A stretch of DNA of 55,510 nucleotides from Bacillota bacterium (lineage in GTDB: Bacteria > Bacillota > Sulfobacillia > Sulfobacillales > Sulfobacillaceae). Below are positions 8,205 through 16,618 of this stretch, piece after piece (position 1 is the stretch's first letter; each line of letters opens with the position of its first letter). Below the pieces are notes generated by a model, which made no database searches, was not told the origin of the DNA, and was given only the letters and a program-made list of their open reading frames with translations. The translations under genes were made by a program, and so were the position numbers. Location of the stretch: positions 1 through 55,510 of the forward strand of contig JAJZZH010000022.1 of assembly GCA_021797675.1 (NCBI GenBank), in the 5' to 3' direction.

Positions 8205-8978
8205 GTGCGTTGGTTGATTAAAATAGGGACGTCCAATTTGTGCAGGGCGGACGGACGCTTGGACGAGGCAAGGATTGCCGATTTTTCCGGGCAACTCGCG
8301 CGTCTCTACTATGCGGGGCACCAACTGCTACTGGTGTCTTCGGGCGCGGTGGGAGCCGGCATTGGCGAAGTCGGGCGCCGGCCGCGCACCGTGCAGGAAA
8401 AGCAGGCCCTGGCCGCGGTGGGCCAAGCGCGGTTGATCCACGCCTGGCGGATGAACTTGGGCAAGATTGTGGTCGCCCAAATTCTCCTGACCAGCCGGGA
8501 TTTACTCTTGCCGGAAGGGCGAACAAAATCCGCGCGCACGCTGGAACAGTTAATTGCGTGGGGCATATTGCCGATTATTAACGAAAATGACACCGTGGCC
8601 GATGAGGAGATTCGGATCGGAGACAATGACACCTTAGCAGCTCGGGTGGCCTGTTTGATGAAGGCCGATCGGTTGGTGTTGTTGTCCGATGTCGATGGCC
8701 TCTATACCAAGAATCCCCGGCGGCATGGCGATGCCGAAAAGATCGACCGGGTGCCCTGGGTGACCGAGGCATTTCTGCAAATTGCGGAGGGAGCCGGGGA
8801 TTGGGGCACCGGGGGCATGCTGACGAAATTGGCGGCGGTGCGCATCTGCCAAGAGGAGCGGATTCCGACCGTGGTCGCCAATGGACAGACGGAGGCCGTC
8901 CTGCAGCAAATCGCCGACGGCAATCCACAGTGCGGAACCTGGTTTACGGCAACTCCGGGAGAGGCGGTGCGACTGTGA
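8205..8978 (+). CDS. proB: Glutamate 5-kinase, short form without PUA domain
   Basis: ProB phosphorylates glutamate at the gamma carboxylate, the first step of proline synthesis. The 257-residue protein is a complete amino-acid-kinase domain: LIKIGTSNL at the N-terminus, SSGAVGAG, INENDTVADEEIRIGDNDTLAARVA, LLSDVDGLYTKNP and GTGGMLTKLAAV. It ends where the kinase domain ends, so the C-terminal PUA domain of typical (about 370-residue) ProB enzymes is absent. GTG 8205 is chosen because GGGAG lies 8 bases before it; the in-frame GTG at 8196 overlaps that site. The stop codon overlaps the proA start (GTGA). Confidence 0.93.
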   Translation: MRWLIKIGTSNLCRADGRLDEARIADFSGQLARLYYAGHQLLLVSSGAVGAGIGEVGRRPRTVQEKQALAAVGQARLIHAWRMNLGKIVVAQILLTSRDLLLPEGRTKSARTLEQLIAWGILPIINENDTVADEEIRIGDNDTLAARVACLMKADRLVLLSDVDGLYTKNPRRHGDAEKIDRVPWVTEAFLQIAEGAGDWGTGGMLTKLAAVRICQEERIPTVVANGQTEAVLQQIADGNPQCGTWFTATPGEAVRL

Positions 8979-10240
8979 GTGAAGTCCAAGTAGATGATTT
9001 GCAGGCCATGCTGACCAAGGCTCAGCGTGCCCAGCGGCGCTTGGCGCGAGTGCCCATGCAGGTCCGAAATCAAGCGCTGGCCGTGATGGCGCGAATCTTG
9101 CGCGAAGATGCGGCCGAGATCGACCGCGCCAATCAGGTTGACCTGGCGCGAGCGGAGCAATCCGCCCTGGCGCCAGGACTCATAAAGCGCCTGGCCTTAA
9201 CGCCGACAAAGGTCGAAGGTTTGGCGCGATCGTTGGAGTCGTTAATCGGCTTGGCGGACCCGATTGGCCGCGGTGAAGGCCGTCGGGTGTTGCCCAATGG
9301 GCTCATCCTGGAGACGATACGCGTGCCCCTCGGCGTCATCGGCCTGATTTTTGAGAGCCGCCCGGGGGTGACGGTGGAGGCGGGAGGCCTGGCCATCAAG
9401 AGTGGCAACGCCATTTTGCTTCGCGGCGGGCGGGAGGCGCAGGGGAGTATTCGGGCGCTGTCCGAGGCCTGGCATCGGGCTTTGCGCGAGGTAGGGCTGG
9501 ACGAGGATCTGGTTCAATGCCTGGAGGATCCCGATCGCCGCCTGGCCGAAGGCTTGATGCACCTGACCGGGCTCGATCTGCTGATTCCCCGAGGCGGCCA
9601 GGGCCTGATCGCCACCGTGGTCAGGGAGGCGACGGTGCCGGTGATTGAGACGGGCATTGGAAACTGTCATCTGTATGTTGATGCGGACGCGGACCTCGCC
9701 ATGGGGCTTCGCGTGCTGGTCGACGGGAAACTGGGCAACCCGGCGGTCTGCAACGCGCTGGAAACTCTGCTGGTTCACCGCAGCGTGGCGCCGGAATTTC
9801 TGCCCCGAGCCTATGATCGGCTGAGTCAGCACGGTGTGGTCTTTCATGGGGACCCGGCGTCGCGAGCGCTCGTTCCCGACATGCTCATCGCCGACGAGGC
9901 GGATTACCGGGAGGAATACTTGGGCCTGGAAATTGCGGTCAAGGTGGTTGACAGCCTGGATGCCGCCCTGGAACACATTGAACGGTACGGGTCCAAGCAT
10001 TCCGAGGCGATCATCACCCAGTCGTATCCCAGCGGACAGGCGTTTTTGGAGCGGGTTGATGCGGCATGCGTGTATTGGAATGCCTCCACCCGATTTTCCG
10101 ACGGATTTGAATTCGGACTGGGTGCCGAGGTGGGCATCAGCACCCAAAAACTGCATGCTCGCGGACCGATGGGGCTGGAAGCGCTGACGACCTGGAAAAC
10201 CATCGCCTATGGCGAGGGGCAGACCAGAGATATTCCATAA
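8975..10240 (+). CDS. proA: Gamma-glutamyl phosphate reductase
   Basis: ProA reduces glutamyl phosphate with NADPH to glutamate semialdehyde, the second step of proline synthesis. The 421-residue protein is normal for the family. It shows PLGVIGLIFESRPGVTVEAG, LRGGREA, the catalytic cysteine in GNPAVCNALETLL, and NASTRFSDGFEFGLGAEVGIST near the C-terminus. GTG 8975 overlaps the proB stop by 4 bases, so the two subunits are translationally coupled and share the T-box leader. ProB and ProA form a complex in other bacteria, which fits this arrangement. ProC is not in the window. Confidence 0.96.
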   Translation: MSEVQVDDLQAMLTKAQRAQRRLARVPMQVRNQALAVMARILREDAAEIDRANQVDLARAEQSALAPGLIKRLALTPTKVEGLARSLESLIGLADPIGRGEGRRVLPNGLILETIRVPLGVIGLIFESRPGVTVEAGGLAIKSGNAILLRGGREAQGSIRALSEAWHRALREVGLDEDLVQCLEDPDRRLAEGLMHLTGLDLLIPRGGQGLIATVVREATVPVIETGIGNCHLYVDADADLAMGLRVLVDGKLGNPAVCNALETLLVHRSVAPEFLPRAYDRLSQHGVVFHGDPASRALVPDMLIADEADYREEYLGLEIAVKVVDSLDAALEHIERYGSKHSEAIITQSYPSGQAFLERVDAACVYWNASTRFSDGFEFGLGAEVGISTQKLHARGPMGLEALTTWKTIAYGEGQTRDIP

Positions 10241-10921
10241 TCGGGCGGGCAACTGAGACCGTGGGCGCCGCCGAAAGCTCGCCCGAGCGGGTCGCGGAAG
10301 CTCTGGTCCCAGTGTTGGCGCTATCCTCGAGAGCCCCTGGCGGAACACCGGCACCGCGGTAAACGGCTAGGCCAGCCGGGGAAATGGCGTGGCATGCGCA
10401 TTCTAGTTGACCCAAACGCCGCGTCTCGACCTGATTGGTACGATGTTGCGCCAACTGCGCGTTTAGGCCGGCGATGCGGGATAGTCCTCGGGGGCGCTGG
10501 CGGACCCAAGACCTCTTGCCAGCGGTCGGCGACCTATTCTGCTTCTTTTCGATGGAGCTTCCAGTTCATCCGCGAACGCTTCTGGCGCTATCGTGCGTTT
10601 GGATACGCCTGAAGGCCCATCATAGCGTCTTTTGCCAAGGCGGGTCGCGGCAGGCATTCGCCCCCCGCCAACAGGAACGCTAAACCTGGCCGGAATCTTC
10701 CCGGCCCCGGAAATCGGGACATTCCCAACCATGCTATATTGGGAAGGTAGCGATAGCCGTGGTTTACGCCAGATTATGTGGATTGCTTGGGAGATGCGGA
10801 GAGGCAGCCACGAAAGACCTCGCTAGCCATCCAACGACAGGGCGGATTCTCACCGAGGCCATCGGGCGATTTTGCGCTTCAGGAAAAAGCGGCCAGGAAT
10901 TATGGAAAGGGGTGACCCAAC
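10241..10921. other. Gene-free stretch between proA and the class III aminotransferase
   Basis: About 680 bases without a convincing gene. Several open frames of 60-105 codons on both strands are arginine-rich, lack ribosome binding sites and show no family motif. A GC-rich inverted repeat (GGCCGG...CCGGCC type) lies around 10688-10706 but is not followed by a T-run. The stretch looks like eroded sequence; I cannot name its source. Confidence 0.4.
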
Positions 10922-12274
10922 GTGGAGACAAAACGCTATATTTCGGTCCGCGGGCGGCTTCCGGGTCCGAAGAGCCAGGCGGTGCTGCAGCGCATGCAGC
11001 ACGCCGTGCCCCGTGCGATCTCGGCGTATGCGCCGCTGGTGGTGAAATCCGCCCACGGAACATTGCTCACCGATCTGGATGACAACGTGCTCATCGACCT
11101 TACCGGGGGCATTGGGGTACTGAACGTCGGCCATACGCATCCAGCCGTCGCGGACGCCGTCCATCGACAAGTGGACCGGTTTCTGCACACCGACTTTACC
11201 GTCGTACCTTACGAAAGTTATGTGCATCTGGCCGAGCGCTTGAATGCTCGCTTCCCCGGCGGCGGCCCAGTCAAGACGGCATTTTTCAATTCTGGGGCAG
11301 AAGCCGTGGAAAATGCGATTAAGATCGCGCGGTCCTATCGCAGGCGCTCGGCCGTGGTCAGTTTTGAGCGGGCGTTTCATGGCCGTACGCTGCTGACGAT
11401 GAGTTTGACGAGCAAAGTCCATCCTTATAAGGCAGGTATGGGACCGTTTGCGCCCGAAATCTACCGATTGCCGTATCCCTATCCCTATCGCTGCCCAAAT
11501 GGCAAGGGCAGCGAATCTCACCAATGCGACGAAACATGCTATGAGCCCATCGCAGAGGCGTTCGAGCTGCACGTGGCTCCGGAGGACGTGGCGGCGGTGA
11601 TTGTCGAGCCGGTGCAAGGCGAGGGAGGCTTTGTCGTGCCTCCGCCGTCGTTTCTGCCCTGGTTGAGAAAGCTGACCGAGCGTCACGGAATTCTGCTGAT
11701 TTGCGATGAAATTCAAAGCGGGTTTGGCCGCACCGGGAAATTTCTTGCCTGCGAACATGCGGGGATCCGTCCCGATTTGATCACGGTGGCCAAGTCGATC
11801 GCGGGCGGTCTGCCCTTGTCCGGGGTCATGGGGAGGGCGGAGGTGATGGACAGCCCCGGAGATTCCCAGATCGGCGGCACCTTTGTCGGCAATCCGGTGG
11901 CTATCGAGGCCGCGCACGCCGTGTTGGATCTCTTTGACCAGGAACCTTGGTTGGAGCGGGCTGCCGAGCAGGGTCGCCTATTGCGGCAGCGGCTGACCGA
12001 CTTGGCGCAGGTGTGCCCGCAGATCGGCGAGGTTCGCGGGTTAGGGGCCATGGTTGGGGTCGAACTGGTCAAAGACCGCAGCAGCAAGGTGCCAGCTCCC
12101 GAATTTACTGACCGCGTGTTGCGCGCGGCGGCGCAATCGGGCGTGTTATGTCTCAAGGCCGGTATCTACGGTAATGTCATCCGATTTTTGGCCCCATTGA
12201 ACACCGAACGTGAAATTCTCGGGGAGGCCCTTGATGTGCTGGAGCAGGTCATCGTGGAGACCAGCCGGGCCTAA
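10922..12274 (+). CDS. gabT: Class III aminotransferase, probably 4-aminobutyrate transaminase
   Basis: This PLP enzyme probably transfers the amino group of 4-aminobutyrate or a related omega-amine to 2-oxoglutarate. The 450-residue protein has LIDLTGGIGVLNVGHTHPAV, FFNSGAEAVENAIKIAR, FERAFHGRT, VEPVQGEGGF, ICDEIQSGFGRTG and the PLP lysine in VAKSIAGGLPLSGV, a full class III signature. GTG 10922 follows GGAAAGGGGTG. An insert near residue 190-210 contains two cysteines (RCPN..., CDETCYEP), as in several GabT proteins. Ornithine or acetylornithine transaminase is the main alternative. No succinate-semialdehyde dehydrogenase or proC is adjacent. Confidence 0.75.
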   Translation: METKRYISVRGRLPGPKSQAVLQRMQHAVPRAISAYAPLVVKSAHGTLLTDLDDNVLIDLTGGIGVLNVGHTHPAVADAVHRQVDRFLHTDFTVVPYESYVHLAERLNARFPGGGPVKTAFFNSGAEAVENAIKIARSYRRRSAVVSFERAFHGRTLLTMSLTSKVHPYKAGMGPFAPEIYRLPYPYPYRCPNGKGSESHQCDETCYEPIAEAFELHVAPEDVAAVIVEPVQGEGGFVVPPPSFLPWLRKLTERHGILLICDEIQSGFGRTGKFLACEHAGIRPDLITVAKSIAGGLPLSGVMGRAEVMDSPGDSQIGGTFVGNPVAIEAAHAVLDLFDQEPWLERAAEQGRLLRQRLTDLAQVCPQIGEVRGLGAMVGVELVKDRSSKVPAPEFTDRVLRAAAQSGVLCLKAGIYGNVIRFLAPLNTEREILGEALDVLEQVIVETSRA

Positions 12275-12283
12275 CCTGGCCGC

Positions 12284-12312
12284 TTGCCGCCGATAGAGCA
12301 TTCATGTATATT
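12284..12312 (+). promoter_or_regulatory. Candidate promoter of the TOPRIM-Nudix-thioesterase operon
   Basis: TTGCCG (12284-12289) and TATATT (12307-12312) are separated by 17 bases, a good sigma-A-type match. Transcription would begin near 12319, giving a leader of 330-380 bases before the TOPRIM gene. Confidence 0.5.
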
Positions 12313-12701
12313 GTCAGGGATGGCGTGTGAAAGATGACATTGGATCGGCGGAGCTCCGTCGGTCTGCTCGATCGCCGGTTCCTGATCCCGGAGACCGAAG
12401 CCGAAGGGCGTTCGTTCATCACCATCGACGGCCGACGCTCGAAAGCGGCAGCCAGGCTTTTCGGGTGGCCCCGTGCCGAATTCCCCCACCGAAGGGCGTG
12501 GGCTTGCGAGGTTGGCGCCGGTCGGGGACGCGCCCACTGCGGTCGCTTCCCGGTGAGGCCCGGTTTCCGTCCCGGCGCATGCCGAGAGCGCTTTCTCATC
12601 GCCTAGCCGGCAAACGGCTACCCTTCCCGAAGACCAAGCGAACGATGTCGTCGGTACGACGACCGATCGAAGGCGCTAAGCAGGGATTCGCGTTGACGGG
12701 G
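12313..12701 (+). other. Unexplained 390-base leader before the TOPRIM gene
   Basis: A 90-codon frame at 12334-12606 starts at ATG soon after the promoter. Its ribosome binding site is weak and its arginine-rich product has no recognised motif, so I do not call it a gene. CCCCCACC..GGCGTGGG around 12483-12501 can form a small hairpin. The stretch may be a structured leader or eroded DNA; the sequence does not decide. Confidence 0.35.
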
Positions 12702-13172
12702 GTGAGGATCATTCGGTGGGTAATTTTGGTCGAAGGCAAACACGACGTGCAGCGGGTGCGTTCGGTGATCCCCGAGGCCACGGTTTTGGCGACCAACGGA
12801 TGGCCGAGCGAGCGGCGTTTGGAAGTGCTGCGGGAACACGCCCAAGGCGCCCGCGTGGTCATTTTGACCGACCAAGACGCTGCGGGGAGAAGGATCCGGG
12901 CCGAATTGGGAGAGATTTTTCCGGACGCCGTCCATGTCTACATTCGGCGGTCGTTCAACGGCGTGGAAAACGCACCCCGGGACTACCTGGTTCGCCGCCT
13001 GCAACGGGCGGGGGCCATCGAGGATAGTGGCGATGCGGTCGGCTCGGTTGGTAGCGATGCGACGATTGGCGGTACTGACGGCATGTGGGCCAAGAGAAAG
13101 GGGGGCTGGAGTGGCAAGAAATCCGTCTCCAAAAGGAATCATGGTACCGTGTACGGTGTTACTCAGCGGTGA
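12702..13172 (+). CDS. Small TOPRIM-domain protein related to ribonuclease M5
   Basis: The protein begins with a clear TOPRIM fold: VILVEGKHDVQRV (catalytic Glu), TNGWPSE, VVILTDQDAAGRRIR (DxD-type metal site), HVYIRRSFNGVENAPRDYLVRRL. The layout, including the ..GVE.A... segment, resembles RNase M5, which matures 5S rRNA. The C-terminal DUF4093 domain is missing, and after about residue 105 the sequence loses any family likeness. GTG 12702 gives the usual TOPRIM start but has a weak ribosome binding site; in-frame ATG 12645 is the alternative. It overlaps the following Nudix gene by 62 bases. It may be a nuclease or a DNA-associated TOPRIM protein, or it may have lost its C-terminus by frameshift. 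Confidence 0.65.
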   Translation: MRIIRWVILVEGKHDVQRVRSVIPEATVLATNGWPSERRLEVLREHAQGARVVILTDQDAAGRRIRAELGEIFPDAVHVYIRRSFNGVENAPRDYLVRRLQRAGAIEDSGDAVGSVGSDATIGGTDGMWAKRKGGWSGKKSVSKRNHGTVYGVTQR

Positions 13173-13650
13173 AACGAGGCCGTTTCCGGGCGAGGCCGTG
13201 CGCTTTCGACCGGCCGCCTACGGGCTTTATGTCCGAGACGACCGGATTTTGTTGGGACGCTCGAAATTTACCGCCCGATGGGATATTCCCGGGGGCGGGG
13301 TGGAGGCCTGGGAAACCCTTGAAGAGGGTCTGACGCGGGAGTTCTGGGAAGAGACCGGAGTTCGCGTCGCCGCGATCCGCTTGATCGAGTTTCGTGAGGG
13401 TTTTATTGCCTTTATTCAACACCCTTTTCATTCCCTGCGGTACTATTACTCGGTCAGCGGCACAGAGCCGGCCAATGAGACGCTGTGTCCCGATCGCGAG
13501 GAAGTATCCAGCGTGCATTGGGTAGGGCTGAGTGATATCGACCCCGGGGAATGTGCCCCCGGAGATTACGCATTAATAGCGCGAGTGCTGACCAGAGAAG
13601 GAGAACGGCCGAATGGAACAGACGGACCGCGGGATTTTACACTCGGATAG
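13111..13650 (+). CDS. Nudix hydrolase
   Basis: A hydrolase of a nucleoside diphosphate linked to another group; the substrate is unknown. The full Nudix box is present as GGGVEAWETLEEGLTREFWEETGV, matching GX5EX7REUXEEXGU, in a protein of about 179 residues. (Quoted in two parts: GGGVEAWETLEEG and LTREFWEETGV.) GTG 13111 follows AAAGGGGGG at good spacing; ATG 13141 with AAAAGG is an alternative. The gene overlaps both neighbours, the TOPRIM gene upstream and the thioesterase downstream, so the three are probably co-transcribed. Possible roles include removal of oxidised nucleotides. Confidence 0.85.
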   Translation: MARNPSPKGIMVPCTVLLSGETRPFPGEAVRFRPAAYGLYVRDDRILLGRSKFTARWDIPGGGVEAWETLEEGLTREFWEETGVRVAAIRLIEFREGFIAFIQHPFHSLRYYYSVSGTEPANETLCPDREEVSSVHWVGLSDIDPGECAPGDYALIARVLTREGERPNGTDGPRDFTLG

Positions 13651-14065
13651 ACTGAATCGGTTGCAATCGGGTCCGGTATGGAAACTGCTAGGAATGACGG
13701 TGGTGGACGCGAGCGAGGGGCACGCCGTGCTGGAATTGCCGGTACGAGTCGATTTGCTGCAGGGAATGGGGCATGTGCATGGCGGCATCTTGATGACCCT
13801 CTTGGATTCCGCGATGGCTGCCGCGTTAGGCACCCTGCTGCGCCCGGGGGTGATGAGTGTTACGACGCAACTCAATACCCATTTTCTTTCTCCGGGATCG
13901 GGACCTGTGCTGCGGGCTACGGGCAGTGTGGTGCGCAAGGGGGCACAGTTAGCCGTGACCGAGGGAAAGGTATTCGATCTCAACGACAGGCTGGTGGCGA
14001 CGGCCACCGCGGAGTTTTTTCTGACCGGCCCCTCGGAGACGTCGCCGCCAAGGCAAGATCTATGA
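13613..14065 (+). CDS. PaaI-type hotdog-fold thioesterase
   Basis: A probable acyl-CoA thioesterase of 150 residues. The hotdog-fold marks are LLQGMGHVHGGILMTLLDSAMAAA (given in parts: QGMGHVHGG, LMTLLDSAMAAA), where the conserved Asp lies in the central helix, followed by VTTQLNTHFLSP and a final strand LVATATAEFFL. ATG 13613 has AGAAGGAG 9 bases upstream and overlaps the end of the Nudix gene by 38 bases in another frame. Substrate cannot be inferred; phenylacetyl-CoA genes are not nearby. Confidence 0.85.
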   Translation: MEQTDRGILHSDRLNRLQSGPVWKLLGMTVVDASEGHAVLELPVRVDLLQGMGHVHGGILMTLLDSAMAAALGTLLRPGVMSVTTQLNTHFLSPGSGPVLRATGSVVRKGAQLAVTEGKVFDLNDRLVATATAEFFLTGPSETSPPRQDL

Positions 14066-14097
14066 GGTGGCGCGGAGTTCACCCTGGGGCCGGTGTC

Positions 14098-14697
14098 TCA
14101 CCGGAAGAAGAAGATTGCGACCAGGGCTAAAAGCGTGCTGGCGGCTAAGGTTTGAACGCCGGCCACCGGCGCCGACTCGGCATAGTAGAAACGAAGCAGG
14201 CGAAAAATGGTGACCGCAAACAGCACCCAGCCCAGCCAAAACGCCAGATTCAGCGAAATTATGGCCAGCAAGGCAACCGGCACAAACAGTCCCGAGAAGG
14301 CAATCAGTTCGTTTTTCAGCCCGGCGGAGTCGGGCGGGCGGCGACTTGACGTCATCGCCGTGTGAATGGCCCCGGTCAGCCAAGGCACGCCGAAATACCA
14401 GATGAACGCCATGAACACCATATTGAGGACGGCGGTAGCAAATCCCAAAATAGAAAACCCAAACTTCCACGTCTCGATTCCCGCCAAGATTAGCCCTCCG
14501 GCCAAGGCATTCCCATAGAGCATGCGCTCGGTCCAGAAGCTGCGTCCGCCCAAGGCAATCGGTCTATGCAGCCGTTCCCGCCAATAGTCGAACCACTCGT
14601 CCAGTTCGTGCGGGCGCTGCGGCCGACGACGTTCCGAGGCACGAGCTGCGCGACGCTTTTTCTGGTGTGATTGAAAGGAAATCGGCCCCTTCGGCAT
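14098..14697 (-). CDS. Unknown integral membrane protein
   Basis: A 199-residue protein with a strongly basic, soluble N-terminus of about 60 residues (KKRRAARASERRRPQRP). About four to five membrane segments follow, roughly at residues 65-80, 84-107, 134-150, 153-170 and 180-198. ATG 14697 is preceded by AAGGGG about 9 bases upstream. The layout is reminiscent of Yip1-type membrane proteins, but no diagnostic motif is seen and I do not assign a family. It converges on the thioesterase gene with a 32-base gap. Confidence 0.6.
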   Translation of the reverse strand: MPKGPISFQSHQKKRRAARASERRRPQRPHELDEWFDYWRERLHRPIALGGRSFWTERMLYGNALAGGLILAGIETWKFGFSILGFATAVLNMVFMAFIWYFGVPWLTGAIHTAMTSSRRPPDSAGLKNELIAFSGLFVPVALLAIISLNLAFWLGWVLFAVTIFRLLRFYYAESAPVAGVQTLAASTLLALVAIFFFR

Positions 14698-15250
14698 ACG
14701 CTCATCCCCTTACTGGTCATTGTCATTATAGCAGGTTGTTCGGTTCTGAGTCGCCGTCGACCTCAAACGAGGTTACAATAGACCAAGATGCACGGTATGC
14801 TCAAACTGCGGCGCAAACGAATGCCGATCAATGACCCCGGCCTGAAGGAGGCCGGAGCTGGTTCGAACGCGCAGGCTCACATGGAGTATCCTGCGCCAAG
14901 CGGGATCGCGCGATCGAGTTGGCACCGTTGGCATCGTCACGACACCCTGGGATGCGAGTCCTAGGGCAAGGCCCTGTCTCCCTGGGTAGGGACGGTGCTG
15001 CGGGCATACCAAGCGATGGCCATGGTGGCGAAGGACAAGGTACTCTCGGTCGGTGTGCCAGAGGGTATTGTGATCTCCGGGGATGGTACGCAAGGGTCTG
15101 CCGAGGCCAGCTTCAAGCCATCCACCGTGGTCGAAAGAGCTTCCACGCTGTTGATCCAACGCGTGAAAGGAGGGGGCGATGTTTCCTCCGCAGCCTGAAG
15201 GCCAGGGTTTCCCGTGAGAAAGGATGAACTCGTGGGGAGGGTTGAACGGG
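14698..15250. other. Gap before ilvE with eroded sequence and a possible 12-codon leader
   Basis: No normal gene is supported. A 55-codon frame (14797-14964) and a 67-codon frame (14995-15198) read on the plus strand without good start sites and resemble broken transposase pieces only vaguely. At 15179-15217 a 12-codon frame (MFPPQPEGQGFP) has an excellent ribosome binding site, AAAGGAGGGGGCG. It contains no isoleucine, leucine or valine codon, so it is not a classical branched-chain attenuator peptide. Confidence 0.35.
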
Positions 15251-16162
15251 ATGTCTGCATCGATCGCATTTTTTCGCGGCGAATATGTGTCGCTGGACCA
15301 AGCCAATATTTCCATTGCGACCCATGCGCTCAACTATGGCACGGGCTGTTTTGAGGGAATCCGGGCATACTACAACGCGACTCGGCAGCAGGGATATATC
15401 TTTCGGATGGCCGAGCATTACGAACGCTTGCTCGCCTCTTGTCGTATTCTGCGGATCGAGATCCCGCATTCAGTCACCGACCTGTGCCAGATTACGGTTG
15501 AGTTGATGAAAAGAAATGCTTTTCGAGAAGACGTCTATATCCGCCCGTTGGCCTTTAAGGCGGAACCTGTGATCAAGGTTACCCTGGAGGGAATTGAAGA
15601 CGCCTTTGGCGTCTTCGCTCTACCGTTCGGGGAATACCTGCCGCTGCGTGGGATTCGGGTCATGACCTCGTCCTGGCAGCGGATTGACGACAATGCTATT
15701 CCGGCGCGGGCCAAAGTGACGGGATCCTATATCAACACGGCGCTGGCAGTCAGCGACGCCCACGCCGCCGGCTTCGACGACTGCATCTTTCTGAACCCTG
15801 ATGGCCATGTTTCCGAAGGGAGCGCCGCCAATCTCTTTATGGTTCGACAGGGCGTCTTGGTTACGCCGCCGGTTACGGATAACTTGCTGGAGGGGATCAC
15901 GCGCCAAAGCATCCTCCAACTCGCAGAGGAACACGGGATCAGCGTGGCAGAGCGCCATATTGATCGCAGCGAACTCTATGTGGCGGATGAGGTCTTTTTG
16001 GCCGGGACGGGTGTGCAAGTCGTGCCGATTGTCGAGATAGACGGTCGCCGGGTAGGCGGGAAAGGCGAAGGGGCGATCACCCGCCGATTGAAACAAGCCT
16101 ACTTGGCGTGTGCCCGGGGCGACGATCCGCGCCATCAGGACTGGCTCACCGCGGTGAAATAG
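15251..16162 (+). CDS. ilvE: Branched-chain amino acid aminotransferase
   Basis: IlvE performs the last step of valine, leucine and isoleucine synthesis with PLP and glutamate. The 303-residue fold-type IV protein shows ATHALNYGTGCFEGIRAY near the N-terminus, the PLP lysine in PARAKVTGSYINTALA, and DDCIFLNPDGHVSEGSAANLF and EVFLAGTGVQVVPI later. ATG 15251 follows GGGGAGGG at about 10 bases. The in-frame ATG at 15224 has its AAAGG too close and gives an untypical N-terminus. D-amino-acid transaminase or ADC lyase share the fold but lack this pattern. Confidence 0.93.
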   Translation: MSASIAFFRGEYVSLDQANISIATHALNYGTGCFEGIRAYYNATRQQGYIFRMAEHYERLLASCRILRIEIPHSVTDLCQITVELMKRNAFREDVYIRPLAFKAEPVIKVTLEGIEDAFGVFALPFGEYLPLRGIRVMTSSWQRIDDNAIPARAKVTGSYINTALAVSDAHAAGFDDCIFLNPDGHVSEGSAANLFMVRQGVLVTPPVTDNLLEGITRQSILQLAEEHGISVAERHIDRSELYVADEVFLAGTGVQVVPIVEIDGRRVGGKGEGAITRRLKQAYLACARGDDPRHQDWLTAVK

Positions 16163-16618
16163 GCAAGCTGCGCGGGGGCAGCAACGTATCAACATAACGA
16201 TCAAGGCAACGAACGTCAATCACCCCAACCTGAAGCGGCGAGTTTGAGGTAGAGTTCGGGGTTCGGTTTACGGTTAACCAGCCGTGCTCTTCGGTTCCCA
16301 GATCGTGGGTTCTGGCGCGGTAGCCGTGCGGAGGGATGTTGCGACCTGACTGCACCAACCTTGAGGGGATAGGGATCGTTGAGGCGGAAATTGCCTGATC
16401 TTCGTTTTGGACCGATCGGACGACAGGGAAGAAAAATGGCTATATCATGAGTGCCGCTGGAACCTAGACTCGTCGGAGGCCTGCCACCAACCTGCCGGGT
16501 TGCGCAGCGGGGAGATGACGCCAGGACATCCAACGGTGCGTAAGTTTAGAGCTAGAGAAGGGAGGGAGCGGGGCTCCGCCCCGGTCTGAACGCCGGGGCC
16601 CCACGCTGCAAAACTGCG
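16163..16618. other. Gene-free stretch after ilvE
   Basis: No gene can be supported. The end of the stretch has a GC-rich inverted repeat (CGGGGC..GCCCCG, about 16569-16582). It is not followed by a T-run. The remaining open frames have no start signals or motifs. Confidence 0.4.

Noticed and set aside
9242-12156. Long minus-strand open frames (for example 370 and 355 codons at 9242-10354 and 10850-11917)
   Set aside because: They lie opposite proA and the class III aminotransferase, whose family motifs are complete. The antisense frames have no motifs and no ribosome binding sites.
13000-13172. Frameshift between the TOPRIM gene and the Nudix gene to rebuild a full RNase M5
   Set aside because: None of the three frames downstream of the TOPRIM domain shows the expected C-terminal RNase M5 sequence, so a single frameshift cannot restore it.
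16540-16560. GTTTAGAGCTAGAG-like string resembling a Cas9 tracr anti-repeat
   Set aside because: It is a short chance match with no cas genes, repeats or tracr-type hairpins nearby.
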